Below are positions 34,366 through 43,702 of a stretch of DNA of 64,000 bases, in pieces (the stretch's first letter is position 1; the number at the start of each line of letters is the position of its first letter). The stretch spans positions 62,001-126,000 of the forward strand of contig JAUIJC010000002.1 of NCBI GenBank assembly GCA_030431525.1, read 5' to 3'. The notes under the pieces are model-generated. The model worked only from the letters and a program-made list of their open reading frames with translations, did no database searches and was not told where the DNA came from. Made by a program: the position numbers and the translations under genes. Origin of the DNA: Bacteroidia bacterium. GTDB lineage: Bacteria > Bacteroidota > Bacteroidia > Cytophagales > JAAEPT01.

Positions 34366-35004
34366 ATGGGAAATTATAAAGAACAATACTTTGTCCAGAT
34401 CAGCTCGGGCAGGGGACCAGCGGAATGTTGTTGGGTGGTGGCACAAGTGTTAAAAACCATCGTGAATGAGCTGAAAACAATGAAGTTAAATTATGAGGTA
34501 ATTGAACGGGTGCCTGGCCAACAGGTTGGCACTTTGTTCTCTGCCTTAATTAAAGTAGAAGGAAACGGGATAAGGGAAAAACTGTCTGGGTGGGAAGGCA
34601 CCATCCAATGGATTGGAAAAAGCCCATATCGCAAATTCCACAAGCGAAAGAACTGGTTTGTGGGTGTAAACTTGATTCGTTTGGAGGAGCAAGCCGGATG
34701 GAGAGATAGCGAGTTGGAGTTTCAAACTTATCGTTCATCGGGGCCTGGTGGCCAAAACGTAAACAAGGTGGAAACGGCCGTTCGTGTCATTCACAAGCCA
34801 TCGGGTGTGGTGGCTTCCGCTTCAGATTCCCGTTCCCAACACCAGAATAAGAAACAGGCGTTGGAGCGATTGAAGCTTGTTTTTGAACAACATCGCCTTC
34901 AAAAGCAGAAAGATCAATTGGAGGAGCAATGGAAAAATCATTTGGCCTTGGAGCGAGGAAATCCAGTAAAGGTGTTTTCAGGGCCGAAGTTCAACGAAGA
35001 TTGA
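34366..35004 (+). CDS. prfH: Peptide chain release factor homologue PrfH
   Basis: 212 aa. The N-terminal [17 protein letters not shown] is the PrfH signature, and the GGQ motif is at 128-130 in [17 protein letters not shown], followed by [22 protein letters not shown]. It is much shorter than RF1/RF2 and lacks their codon-recognition domain. Known role of the pair: PrfH releases the nascent peptide from ribosomes whose 16S rRNA was cleaved, so RtcB can repair them. Cotranscribed with rtcB. Confidence 0.95.
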   Translation: MGNYKEQYFVQISSGRGPAECCWVVAQVLKTIVNELKTMKLNYEVIERVPGQQVGTLFSALIKVEGNGIREKLSGWEGTIQWIGKSPYRKFHKRKNWFVGVNLIRLEEQAGWRDSELEFQTYRSSGPGGQNVNKVETAVRVIHKPSGVVASASDSRSQHQNKKQALERLKLVFEQHRLQKQKDQLEEQWKNHLALERGNPVKVFSGPKFNED

Positions 35005-35050
35005 TGTAACTTTGTGGAATGATTAAACTCTTTTCTGAATAGAGTGTTTG

Positions 35051-35162
35051 TACCACAGAGAACACAGAGGAAAGGAGAATAGGAGGCTTTCTATGTTCAA
35101 AACCAACCTGTTTGGAGAATGAGAGCCTCTTAAACCTCTATTCCTCTGGGTTCTCTGTGGTC
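35051..35162. repeat. CCACAGAG-family inverted repeat, copy 2
   Basis: ACCACAGAGAACACAGAGG at the left and CCTCTGGGTTCTCTGTGGT at the right are near-exact inverses; inner arms AGGAGGCTTTC and GAGAGCCTCTT also pair. Fills the spacer after prfH; 35005-35050 and 35163-35246 show nothing else clear. Confidence 0.85.
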
Positions 35163-35246
35163 ATTTTGATATCCATTGAATCGAAACCTGCTCAGTTTTC
35201 AATCTTTTCCTTTTTGGGTAATCCTATTATTTGCTCTGACAAGCTC

Positions 35247-36149
35247 ATGAAAAAAGCACTTCTGACTGGCGCATCAGGTTTTTTGGGGAAACATCTTCAA
35301 TCCGCTCTTCAAGAAAACTATGAAGTGACCGGCTTGGGAAGAAAACCTTCTGGAGGGAATTTTATCACTGCAGATTTGGCCTCTGAAGTTCCTGATATCC
35401 ACGTAAGTTTTGACTTGGTGGTGCACAATGCGGGAAAGGCCCATGTGGTGCCTAAGACCGAGGAGGAGAAGCAGGCTTTCTTTGATGTCAACTTGAAAGG
35501 CACTTTGCACTTGCTTGAAGGTCTGGAAAAGGCTCAGGCTTTGCCAAAAAGCTTGGTTTTTATCAGCACCATTGCTGTTTATGGCCGTGAATTTGGCGAA
35601 GGCATTGCCGAGGATCATCCACTAGAAGGAAATACGCCTTATGCTTTGAGTAAGATTGAGGCGGAGAAGTTGGTGGAAGAGTGGGGTCAGCGAATGGGAG
35701 TGAAGGTATTGATTCTTCGTTTGCCATTGATTGCCGGGAAAAATCCTCCAGGCAACTTGGGAGCAATGATTCGAGGTATTCAGAAAGGTTTTTACTTTGG
35801 TATTGGAGATTCTTCGGCGCGGAAAAGTGTCGTGTTGGCCGAAGATGTGGCCGAGTTGGTTGCCAAATCAGAGGTCAGGGAAGGGACATACAACCTTACT
35901 GACGGGAAGCACCCAAGCTTCAAGGAATTGGAAGAGTTAATTGCCCAAAAGCAGGGAAAAAAAGCACCAAAGGCGTTGCCGATGGGTTTAGTAAATCTCT
36001 TAGGAAAAGTCGGAAATGTACTTCCATTCTTCCCCATTGATTCCTTAAAAGTGAAGAAAATTACTTCTAACCTGACCTTTGACGATGCAAAGGCCAGAAA
36101 GGAAATAGGTTGGAAACCAAAGCAAGTGCTGGAAGGGCAGTGGCTCTAA
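35247..36149 (+). CDS. NAD-dependent epimerase/dehydratase (nucleotide-sugar reductase type)
   Basis: 300 aa from the ATG at 35247 (MKKALLTGASGFLGKHLQ); the track start reads through the repeat. Rossmann motif TGASGFLGKH and the catalytic YxxxK in TPYALSKIEAEKL mark the extended short-chain dehydrogenase family. Next to a WecA-like transferase, it probably reduces a 4-keto sugar nucleotide before transfer to lipid, but the exact sugar is unknown. First gene of the polysaccharide cluster. Confidence 0.82.
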   Translation: MKKALLTGASGFLGKHLQSALQENYEVTGLGRKPSGGNFITADLASEVPDIHVSFDLVVHNAGKAHVVPKTEEEKQAFFDVNLKGTLHLLEGLEKAQALPKSLVFISTIAVYGREFGEGIAEDHPLEGNTPYALSKIEAEKLVEEWGQRMGVKVLILRLPLIAGKNPPGNLGAMIRGIQKGFYFGIGDSSARKSVVLAEDVAELVAKSEVREGTYNLTDGKHPSFKELEELIAQKQGKKAPKALPMGLVNLLGKVGNVLPFFPIDSLKVKKITSNLTFDDAKARKEIGWKPKQVLEGQWL

Positions 36150-36158
36150 ACTTTAAAA

Positions 36159-36210
36159 ATTAGATAAGGGACTTTGGCGCTAACGCCAAAAGTCTAATCT
36201 CTAAAGTCTC
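36159..36210. repeat. Spacer repeat TCTAATCTCTAAAGTCT, copy 1, with hairpin
   Basis: TTAGATAAGGGACTTTGGCG and CGCCAAAAGTCTAA form a hairpin, then AGTCTAATCTCTAAAGTCTC, which recurs at 45560-45591 as GGTCTAATCTCTAAAGTCTC. Confidence 0.7.
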
Positions 36211-36215
36211 ATAAA

Positions 36216-37184
36216 ATGGATTACCTGATTTACCTCGCGGTGTTTGCGGGCTTGTTTTTGTTGATCAACGGCTACTTCAAGTTGGCTGATAAGTTCAATA
36301 TCATTGACAAACCCAACGAGCGCAGTTCACACACTGAAATTACCATTCGTGGTGGTGGAGTTGTATTCTACCTTGCCTCCATGTTGTTCTTTGCGCTCTA
36401 TGGCTTTCAGTTTCCCTATTTCTTTTTGGGTTTGAGCTTGGTGGCTGGCGTGAGTCTTCTCGACGATATTTATTCCCTTTCCAACAAACTTCGCTTTGGC
36501 ATCCAATTATCGGCGGTACTGCTGTTGGCGTTCCAGCTTGGTGTTTTTGGTGAAGCGTGGTGGTTGATTCCTGTTATTGTGATTGTGGCGGTAGGGGTGA
36601 TTAATGCCTACAACTTTATGGATGGCATCAACGGAATCACAGGTATGTATAGCTTAGTGCTGTTGGGGTCACTTTACTTAATTGATTGGGCGATGGTGGA
36701 TTTCATCGACGGGGATTTGCCACTGTATGTTGGCCTTTCCTTGTTGGTTTTTGGCTTCTACAATTTCCGACGCAAGGCCAAATGTTTTGCCGGAGATGTG
36801 GGAAGCGTTGCCTTGGCTTTCTTGGTGCTATTCCTTTTGGGCAAATTGATTCTTCAAACTCAAAACCTCAGCTATGTGCTGTTGCTTGGTTTGTACGGTG
36901 CAGATTCTATTCTTACCATAGTCCACCGATTGATCAAAAAGGAAAACATTTTTGAGGCGCACAGGTCTCATCTTTATCAATACATGGTGCACACTGGTAA
37001 GTGGACTCACCTTCAGGTAGCGGGCTTTTATGCCTTGATGCAATTATTGGTCAATGCCATTTTGTTGGGAGGTTTGGAAAACCGATTGGACCCTGTAATA
37101 ATGAGTCTTGGTGTCCTTGTGGTATTGGCTATTTTTTATGTGGTCTGGAAAAGGCATTACGTCCGTTTGGAGGCCAGTAATTAA
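36216..37184 (+). CDS. WecA/MraY-type undecaprenyl-phosphate glycosyl-1-phosphate transferase
   Basis: 322 aa with nine to ten membrane helices. Conserved cytoplasmic motifs: DKPNERSSHTEITIRGGGV (about 28-47), DDIYSLSNKLRF (about 88), NAYNFMDGINGI (about 130) and FAGDVGSVALAFL (about 192). It attaches a sugar phosphate to undecaprenyl phosphate, the first membrane step of O-antigen, capsule or glycan assembly. Lies between the reductase and the aminotransferase, which probably prepare its substrate. Confidence 0.92.
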   Translation: MDYLIYLAVFAGLFLLINGYFKLADKFNIIDKPNERSSHTEITIRGGGVVFYLASMLFFALYGFQFPYFFLGLSLVAGVSLLDDIYSLSNKLRFGIQLSAVLLLAFQLGVFGEAWWLIPVIVIVAVGVINAYNFMDGINGITGMYSLVLLGSLYLIDWAMVDFIDGDLPLYVGLSLLVFGFYNFRRKAKCFAGDVGSVALAFLVLFLLGKLILQTQNLSYVLLLGLYGADSILTIVHRLIKKENIFEAHRSHLYQYMVHTGKWTHLQVAGFYALMQLLVNAILLGGLENRLDPVIMSLGVLVVLAIFYVVWKRHYVRLEASN

Positions 37185-37189
37185 CAAGC

Positions 37190-38308
37190 ATGGAAGAAAA
37201 AATCTGGCTTTCATCTCCACATTTTGAAGGAACTGAAGGCGCGCTTCTTCAAGAAGTTTTGATGCCTCAGGGTGGAGGGGAACAGCTTTATGCCCAATTG
37301 CCCAAGTTTGAAAAGCAATTGGAAGAACTATTGGGAGTTCCTGCAATAGCCTTGAATTCAGGAACCTCGGCGCTACACCTTGCGCTTCGCCTATTGGGTG
37401 TGGAAAAGGGGGATGAGGTGCTTTGTCCGACCTTTACTTTTTCCGCTGCTGTTAATCCAATTCTTTATCAAGGTGCCAAGCCTGTATTCATCGACAGCGA
37501 GCAGGAGACTTGGAACATGTGCCCAGAATTACTTCGGGAGGCCATTTTAGATCGTCGTTCCAAAGGAGGGAAGCTCAAGGCAATCATGTTGGTGCACAAT
37601 TATGGTGTGCCTGGAAAGCTTGATGAACTGTTTGAAGTGGCTGAGGAGTTCGATCTCCCAGTCATTGAGGATGCTGCTGAAGCCCTTGGAGGAAAATATG
37701 ACGGAAAACCCTTGGGTGCTTTTGGTCGTATGGGCATTCTTTCCTTCAATTTGAATAAGATTATTACGGCGACTGGTGGAGGGGCATTGGTCTCCGAGAA
37801 TAAGGACTTGTTGGCTCAGGGGCTTCATTTGGCAACACAAGCCAAAGATGGATCTGGACATTACCAACATTCCACTCTCGGTTTCAATTATCGAATGAGT
37901 CCTTTGCTTGCAGCCTTGGGTGGAGCCCAGCTAAAAATGCTTGAACAGCGGGTGGAGAAGCGCCGTCAGCTGTTTAAAGAATATCAAGCTTCATTGGAAA
38001 CTGTTGAGGGGCTTACCTTTCAGCAGGAAGAAAAAAAGGCTTGTTCCAACCGCTGGCTTACTTGCTTGAAACTACCGAATGGTATCGCTCCAGTGCAAGT
38101 CCTACAGCAAATGGCTGCTCGTGGTGTTGAGCTGAAGCAATTATGGAAGCCAATGCACCAGCAACCCGTTTTTGAAGGTTTCCCAAGCTACTTAAATGGG
38201 GTGTCTCAAAACCTCTTTGAACAAGGTCTTTGTCTGCCTTCAAGTTCCTCACTCACAACTGGGCAAATGACAAAAGTGACTCAATACTTACATGAACTCG
38301 TGGGCTGA
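37190..38308 (+). CDS. DegT/DnrJ/EryC1/StrS-family sugar aminotransferase
   Basis: 372 aa PLP enzyme, five bases after the WecA-like gene. LNSGTSALHLALRLLGV (about 56-72), EDAAEALGGKYDGKP (about 160) and the PLP lysine in SFNLNKIITATGGGAL (about 186) are typical. It puts an amino group on a keto-sugar nucleotide (for example at C4 of a UDP-4-keto-6-deoxy-HexNAc). With the dehydratase at 38402 it would make an amino-deoxy sugar of the bacillosamine type; this is inferred from context. Confidence 0.9.
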   Translation: MEEKIWLSSPHFEGTEGALLQEVLMPQGGGEQLYAQLPKFEKQLEELLGVPAIALNSGTSALHLALRLLGVEKGDEVLCPTFTFSAAVNPILYQGAKPVFIDSEQETWNMCPELLREAILDRRSKGGKLKAIMLVHNYGVPGKLDELFEVAEEFDLPVIEDAAEALGGKYDGKPLGAFGRMGILSFNLNKIITATGGGALVSENKDLLAQGLHLATQAKDGSGHYQHSTLGFNYRMSPLLAALGGAQLKMLEQRVEKRRQLFKEYQASLETVEGLTFQQEEKKACSNRWLTCLKLPNGIAPVQVLQQMAARGVELKQLWKPMHQQPVFEGFPSYLNGVSQNLFEQGLCLPSSSSLTTGQMTKVTQYLHELVG

Positions 38309-38343
38309 TTTTGGCCTAAAAAATCTATCTTTGTATTAAATCT

Positions 38344-38380
38344 AAAAGACTGGCCCTAACGTATATCCCCCAGTTTTTTT
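38344..38380 (+). terminator. Terminator-like hairpin before the dehydratase gene
   Basis: AAGACTGG and CCAGTTTTTTT around a 16-base loop. Preceded at 38326-38333 by TATCTTTG, a promoter -7 element without a clear -33, so it could be either the end of the upstream transcript or an attenuator. Confidence 0.55.
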
Positions 38381-38401
38381 GTTTGATTTAATTTCCATTT
38401 T

Positions 38402-40357
38402 ATGGAGCCCCTGTATCCCTTAAAGAAATTGGCGCTGAATTATTCCAACCGCTTTGTATCCAAGTGGCTGGTGTTGTCAATTGACCTTTTTCTCACCTTT
38501 AGCATTTTTGTTTTCTCCTTTTTGCTTCGTTTCAACCTTTCGGTAGAAAAAATGCCCTGGGAGGATGTTGAGCATAAATTGCTGTGGATGCTGGCCGTTT
38601 ATGGCTTTAGCTTCTTTGTGTTCCGTTCCTTTTCGGGAGTGATTCGACACACCTCATTGAACGATGCCATTCGCGTGGCAAAGGCAAGTTTCTTCGCCGC
38701 TTCACTTTTGATAATCACCTCCTTTTTCACAGGAAAAACGAGTTTGGATGAATTCTTTTTCATTCCGAATTCTGTGATTCTCATCCATTTCTTTATCAAC
38801 CTGATTGTATTGGTTGGAAGCCGAGCGCTATTCAAACTGGGCTATTTTCGGGTCTTGGAAAGTTCACGCGACAAGCTTGATCTTCAGAAGACCAAGGTGT
38901 TGATCTATGGTGCGGGCCAATCAGGCATTGTCACTAAAAACACCCTTTTACAGGAAAAGCGTGTAAAGTATCACATTGTCGCTTTCTTGGATGACAACCC
39001 ATCCATGGCTGGAAAGAAGATTCAGGATATTCCTGTTTTGTGTCCTAAGCGAGATGGTCTTGACAATATTTTGGAACAGGCGGAAGCCGAGGAAGTGGTG
39101 ATTGCCATTCAGAATGTGCATCCTGAACGTAAGCGTCGGATGATTGATGCTTGCTTGAAGCATCAGATGCAGGTCAAAGTTGTTCCTTCAATCAAGAGTT
39201 GGGTGAATGGCGAGTTTAACGCCAAGCAGTTGAAACAAGTCCGCATTGAGGATTTGTTGGGTCGTGATCCAATCAACTTGGACAAAGAGAATGTCGCTAA
39301 TGAGGTAGCGGATAAGGTGGTGCTTGTTACGGGTGCTGCGGGTTCAATTGGCAGTGAGATTTCCCGTCAATTGCTGCATTATAAACCCAAGCAAGTCATT
39401 CTCCTCGACCAAGGCGAATCTCCATTGTACGATTTGGAGTTTGAGCTGAAACAGACCATAAAGGAGCTGGATTTATTTAAGGTTGTGGTTGCTGATATTT
39501 GCAATTATGACCGTCTGCGTTCTGTTTTTGAGCACTTCAAGCCACACATGGTTTTTCATGCGGCAGCTTACAAGCACGTACCATTGATGGAAGAGCATCC
39601 CGTTGAAGGTGTTTCCGTGAATGTTTTTGGGACAAAAAATGTTGCGGACTTGTCGGTTGATTTTGGCGTGGAGAAGTTCGTAATGGTTTCCACAGACAAG
39701 GCAGTGAACCCAACGAATGTGATGGGTGCCACCAAGCGTGTTGCCGAGATTTATACCCAAAGTCTGAATGGTTGTTCACATGTGAAAACTAAGTTTGTGA
39801 CCACCCGTTTTGGAAATGTTTTGGGCTCGAACGGTTCTGTGATTCCATTGTTTAGGAAACAGATTGAAAATGGTGGACCGTTGTTGGTGACCCACAAGGA
39901 GATCACCCGTTTCTTTATGACGATTCCAGAGGCCTGCCAATTGGTTTTGGAAGCTGGAACAATGGGACAGGGCGGAGAGATTTTCGTCTTTGATATGGGC
40001 GAGTCGGTGAAGATTTATGATATCGCCCGCAAGATGATTAAGCTTTCTGGGTTAGAGCCTGACCGTGATATCAAAATTGAAATCATGGGTCTTCGTCCAG
40101 GAGAGAAATTGTATGAGGAGCTTCTCAATGTGAAGGAGAATACCACTGAGACCCATCATCCAAAAATTATGATTGGAAAGGTAAGGGAATATGCCATTGC
40201 GGACGTGGTGGCTTCTTTGGAGGGATTGGAGGAAATGCTTTCTCTGCAAAACACCATGGGCGTTGTGAAATCCTTGAAAACGATTGTTCCTGAGTACATC
40301 AGTCAGAATTCTGTATTTGAGCAGCTCGACAAAGAAAAAGTGACGACATCATCTTAA
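38402..40357 (+). CDS. CapD/PglF-type nucleotide-sugar 4,6-dehydratase
   Basis: 651 aa, the long membrane-anchored form. Four N-terminal helices (about 20-155), a first Rossmann-like domain (VLIYGAGQSGIVTKN near 163) and the catalytic SDR domain from about 300 (VLVTGAAGSIGSEISRQL; VFHAAAYKHVPLMEEHP; STDKAVNPTNVMGATKRVAE with Lys). The usual catalytic Tyr of SDRs is replaced by Met (NVMGATK) as in FlaA1/PglF dehydratases. Acts on UDP-GlcNAc or a related sugar at the inner membrane. Confidence 0.92.
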   Translation: MEPLYPLKKLALNYSNRFVSKWLVLSIDLFLTFSIFVFSFLLRFNLSVEKMPWEDVEHKLLWMLAVYGFSFFVFRSFSGVIRHTSLNDAIRVAKASFFAASLLIITSFFTGKTSLDEFFFIPNSVILIHFFINLIVLVGSRALFKLGYFRVLESSRDKLDLQKTKVLIYGAGQSGIVTKNTLLQEKRVKYHIVAFLDDNPSMAGKKIQDIPVLCPKRDGLDNILEQAEAEEVVIAIQNVHPERKRRMIDACLKHQMQVKVVPSIKSWVNGEFNAKQLKQVRIEDLLGRDPINLDKENVANEVADKVVLVTGAAGSIGSEISRQLLHYKPKQVILLDQGESPLYDLEFELKQTIKELDLFKVVVADICNYDRLRSVFEHFKPHMVFHAAAYKHVPLMEEHPVEGVSVNVFGTKNVADLSVDFGVEKFVMVSTDKAVNPTNVMGATKRVAEIYTQSLNGCSHVKTKFVTTRFGNVLGSNGSVIPLFRKQIENGGPLLVTHKEITRFFMTIPEACQLVLEAGTMGQGGEIFVFDMGESVKIYDIARKMIKLSGLEPDRDIKIEIMGLRPGEKLYEELLNVKENTTETHHPKIMIGKVREYAIADVVASLEGLEEMLSLQNTMGVVKSLKTIVPEYISQNSVFEQLDKEKVTTSS

Positions 40358-40441
40358 GACAGTAATGATTCTACCACTGAGAAATTGGGTTATACGCCCA
40401 TTTTTTAGTGTTTTTTGTAGAAAATCAATTAACTTCTAACA

Positions 40442-42088
40442 ATGATTCAAAAGAAGTTTATTCCAGGTATTGGCACATATGTCGCCGTAGCAATGCTCGG
40501 TCTCTTGTTGCTATTGGGCGGTTTGTCGTGGGGGGTAATTGCCTACCACGTGGAGCGCATGCATGAGAACATGGTTCTCAATCAGCAAATTGACTTGGAG
40601 AAAGACCGATATACAAGGCTTACCAATTTAAAGCTTGTTGCTTCTGAGATTAACGGTCATGTCACTTCTGCAAGTTTGGAAGTACATGAAATTGTGGAGC
40701 AAGAAGATCATTCGGCCTCTTTTGATTTTTCTAAGCGACGAGAGGAGCTCTGGCAAAAGGAAATCATGCCATCCTTGATCATGTTAGAATCCCAGATCGA
40801 GCGAAGTGGTTTTTCGGATAATACCAAAAAGGTGATTGCCAGCTTTGTGGCTGATGTGCGTACAAACTTGGCTTTGCAGGACAAAATCTTGTCCGATTTC
40901 CGTGCTGGGCAGCTGGATTATGATTGGCGTTCGGAATTGGATCATGCCCTCATCAATAGGGTTTGGACAAGACATGACCAGTTATTGGATTTGGAGAAAG
41001 ACTTTCAGGTTGGCACTTACAAAGCTTATGACCTGAAAAAGAATTTACCTGTTTACTTGTGGACTCTTGGTGTTCTCGCTTTGTTCTTGGCGGGGGTGAT
41101 TTACCGTTTGTTGGTCCATAAGCTTCGAAAGCCAATCAACGATTTGGAGGAATACATTTGTACGTTGGAAGAGGGAGAATTTCCTGAGCCAATCCGTGTA
41201 AAGACCAAGGAATACCGTCCGATGGCGGCCAGCTTGTTCTCAATTTCTGAAGGGCTTCACCAGATTTATGGCTTTGCCAAAAATGTTGGTCAGGGGCATT
41301 TGGCAGGAAAAGATGAGAACACGTTTAAGCGCAAAGGCATTTTGGGTAATGCCTTGGGTGACATGCAAGAAAGCCTCACTCGCGTAGCCAAGGGAGACAG
41401 CCAACGTCAGCATATCAATGAAGGCTTGGCCAAGTTCTCTGAAATTCTTGGTAACAACGGTAACAACTTGGAGCGATTTGGTGAAGAGGTAATTGTCAAC
41501 TTGGTGAAGTTCCTCAATGCTAACCAAGGCGCTATTTTCGTGGTGAATGATGAGGAGCCTGAAAATGAGTTCTTGGAGTTGAAGGCTAGTTACGCCTACG
41601 ATAAAAAGAAGTTTATCCAGAAGCAGATTAAACGTGGTCAAGGTTTGGTTGGGCAGGCGTGGTTGGAGATGGAGCCAATTTACATGACCAAAGTGCCGGA
41701 GGATTTTGTGAACATTACCTCTGGTCTTGGTGAGTCCACTCCACGCTGCGTGCTAATCATTCCATTGAAATTCAACGATAAAGTTCAGGGTGTCATCGAA
41801 TTGGCTTCCTTTAAGGCGCTTCAGGATTACGAACTTGGCTTTGTTGAAAAGGTAACAGAGAGTATTTCGGCTGCCTTGTCTTCGGTAAAAGTGAACGACC
41901 GTACACAGGAACTCCTTAAGCGCTCGGAACAGTTGGCGACACAAATGAGGGCCCAAGAGGAGGAGACCCGCAAGAATGTTGAGGAATTGCGTGTTACCCA
42001 AGAGGAATCTCAAAAACGTGAAGAGCGCTATATCCGTGAGATTCGTCGCCTCAAAAAGAGAATTCAAGAATTTGAGCAGGTGTTTTAA
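40442..42088 (+). CDS. Membrane HAMP-GAF sensor without output domain
   Basis: 548 aa. Helix at about 10-30, periplasmic helical domain (about 35-200), second helix at about 203-224, HAMP-like linker (LRKPINDLEEYICTLEEGEF), GAF domain (about 345-480, VNLVKFLNANQGAIFVV ... RGQGLVGQAWLE ... RCVLIIPLKFNDKVQGVIELAS), and a long C-terminal coiled coil (RAQEEETRKNVEELRVTQEE). No histidine kinase, cyclase or methyl-accepting region follows, though MCP-like geometry is retained. Follows the dehydratase by 84 bases; may link the glycan cluster to a signal, but this is unproven. Confidence 0.78.
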   Translation: MIQKKFIPGIGTYVAVAMLGLLLLLGGLSWGVIAYHVERMHENMVLNQQIDLEKDRYTRLTNLKLVASEINGHVTSASLEVHEIVEQEDHSASFDFSKRREELWQKEIMPSLIMLESQIERSGFSDNTKKVIASFVADVRTNLALQDKILSDFRAGQLDYDWRSELDHALINRVWTRHDQLLDLEKDFQVGTYKAYDLKKNLPVYLWTLGVLALFLAGVIYRLLVHKLRKPINDLEEYICTLEEGEFPEPIRVKTKEYRPMAASLFSISEGLHQIYGFAKNVGQGHLAGKDENTFKRKGILGNALGDMQESLTRVAKGDSQRQHINEGLAKFSEILGNNGNNLERFGEEVIVNLVKFLNANQGAIFVVNDEEPENEFLELKASYAYDKKKFIQKQIKRGQGLVGQAWLEMEPIYMTKVPEDFVNITSGLGESTPRCVLIIPLKFNDKVQGVIELASFKALQDYELGFVEKVTESISAALSSVKVNDRTQELLKRSEQLATQMRAQEEETRKNVEELRVTQEESQKREERYIREIRRLKKRIQEFEQVF

Positions 42089-42102
42089 TCACTTTGATGC
42101 TA

Positions 42103-42146
42103 TAAAAAAGGGCTCGGTAGCAAAATGCTGCCGAGCCCTTTTTTAT
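42103..42146. terminator. Bidirectional terminator
   Basis: AAAAAAGGGCTCGGTAGCA and TGCTGCCGAGCCCTTTTTT: strong stem with T runs on both strands, between the convergent sensor and glycosyltransferase genes. Confidence 0.95.
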
Positions 42147-42152
42147 AGCGGA

Positions 42153-43412
42153 TTAATGAGTCAATAGCTCTTTTTCTTGAGGAATCTTATTTAGACATAA
42201 TTCCTTAAGAAGATTACTGAGCCCATCTTCATTGTCGAGTTTGTTACCAACCAATTTGGCTTGCTTTCGAAGCTCTTTGTCATGGACCAAAACCTCTATG
42301 GTGTGGACTAATTTTTTAAGATTCAGCCTTGCCCTTGGAATTGGTTTCGGTCCAATGCCTTGTTCAAAAACCGACTTGGCAAAATGGAACTGGTCTACCA
42401 TATAAGGTACAACTAACTGTGGTGTACCTGATTTTGCAGAAATAGCCGTGGTCCCTGAGCCCCCATGATGGATGATTCCAGACAGTTTTGGGAAAAGCAC
42501 TGCATGGGGTGTAGGTCCAATGACTTTTACATGGTCAGGGAGATTTTCATCACCAAGATTGGCCCAGCCTTTTGATAATAGAAGGCGCACATTCGCCTTC
42601 TTCGAGGCTTCCACCAACAATCGTGTAGTCTGCTCAGGCTTGGGGTCAATCATACTCCCGAATCCAGCATAGATGACAGGCTGTTCGCTGGATTCAATAA
42701 AATCAAGAATGTCCTTGTCCAATTCTTCCTCTTTTTGTGGGAAGAAAAGGAAACCGGTTTCCTTCAAATGGTTCAGGTCTTTCGGTAGCGGACAGATATG
42801 TGGGGAAGTAGCAACAATTGGATTATCACCTATATAATGTTTCCAATAATCATTGATTGGCCCCAATCCAAAATCCCGACGACGCCGGTTAATCAATCCA
42901 TTAAAGGTAAGACTGAAGCCCAAGCGGTGACCAAACCAAGTCAGTTGGTTACAAAAGGTTGGTAGGTTTTGGAAAGGAACACTCGTTGGTGGGTGATCGC
43001 TTGAGGGCAACATCTGTGGCGAAAAGCAGATGAACCGATAAGGCACGCCATAAGCCTCAGCCAAACTCGGGCTCGCCATTTGAATCCCTGTGGCCAACAC
43101 CAAGTCATATTCCCCAAAGTTGATTTTTTCCAAATCATTGAACTGATGATGAATATCGGCTCTCAGTCCCTTTGCCAATAGCGCATATCCTTTGATAAGA
43201 TTCGTGGACACTACTTTTGTATGCTCTCGCATCCATTCTTCAAAGTTCCGCCCAACAGGATGAAATGGAACATTCTCCCGTTTTGCCCAATCTGTAAAAT
43301 CTGGTGGGGCGCAAAGGAGAACTTCATGGCCATCGGCTATTAGTCGTTTGGCCAAGGCCATGCTGGGTTGGATATCGCCTAGTGTTCCGAAGGCTGTAAT
43401 GAGAATGTGCAT
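42153..43412 (-). CDS. Glycosyltransferase family 1 (UGT/EryCIII-like)
   Basis: 419 aa GT-B fold. N-terminal MHILITAFGTLGDIQPSMAL is the acceptor-binding loop pattern; the C-terminal PIIHHGGSGTT-like segment (GIIHHGGSGTTAISAKSGTPQLVVPYMVDQFHFAKSV reads as separate motifs HHGGSGTT and PQLVVPYMVDQF) binds the nucleotide sugar. Related enzymes glycosylate sterols, macrolides, carotenoids or lipids. Acceptor unknown. Separate transcript from the polysaccharide cluster. Confidence 0.88.
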   Translation of the reverse strand: MHILITAFGTLGDIQPSMALAKRLIADGHEVLLCAPPDFTDWAKRENVPFHPVGRNFEEWMREHTKVVSTNLIKGYALLAKGLRADIHHQFNDLEKINFGEYDLVLATGIQMASPSLAEAYGVPYRFICFSPQMLPSSDHPPTSVPFQNLPTFCNQLTWFGHRLGFSLTFNGLINRRRRDFGLGPINDYWKHYIGDNPIVATSPHICPLPKDLNHLKETGFLFFPQKEEELDKDILDFIESSEQPVIYAGFGSMIDPKPEQTTRLLVEASKKANVRLLLSKGWANLGDENLPDHVKVIGPTPHAVLFPKLSGIIHHGGSGTTAISAKSGTPQLVVPYMVDQFHFAKSVFEQGIGPKPIPRARLNLKKLVHTIEVLVHDKELRKQAKLVGNKLDNEDGLSNLLKELCLNKIPQEKELLTH

Positions 43413-43702
43413 ACCAATCTGTCAAAAGAAATGGAGTCCTGTGGGGACTTCTATAAAAGTAGGAAGAATTGGTTTTGGTTCATACGGGTTAAATACTATT
43501 GTTGTTTAGGGATAAAGCACGCATTTTTTGTGACTAAATTTAACCGATTAGATAAGTTGCAATGTGCAATTGACCATTCTTATGTAAAATTTTGTCGCAA
43601 ACATCAGAATACACTATTTTAGAGTTGTCATTATGGGAAATCTAAATTTCGTATCCGTGTATGTACAACCTTTAGCCGAAATGCTAAAAAGAAATTTTAA
43701 AA

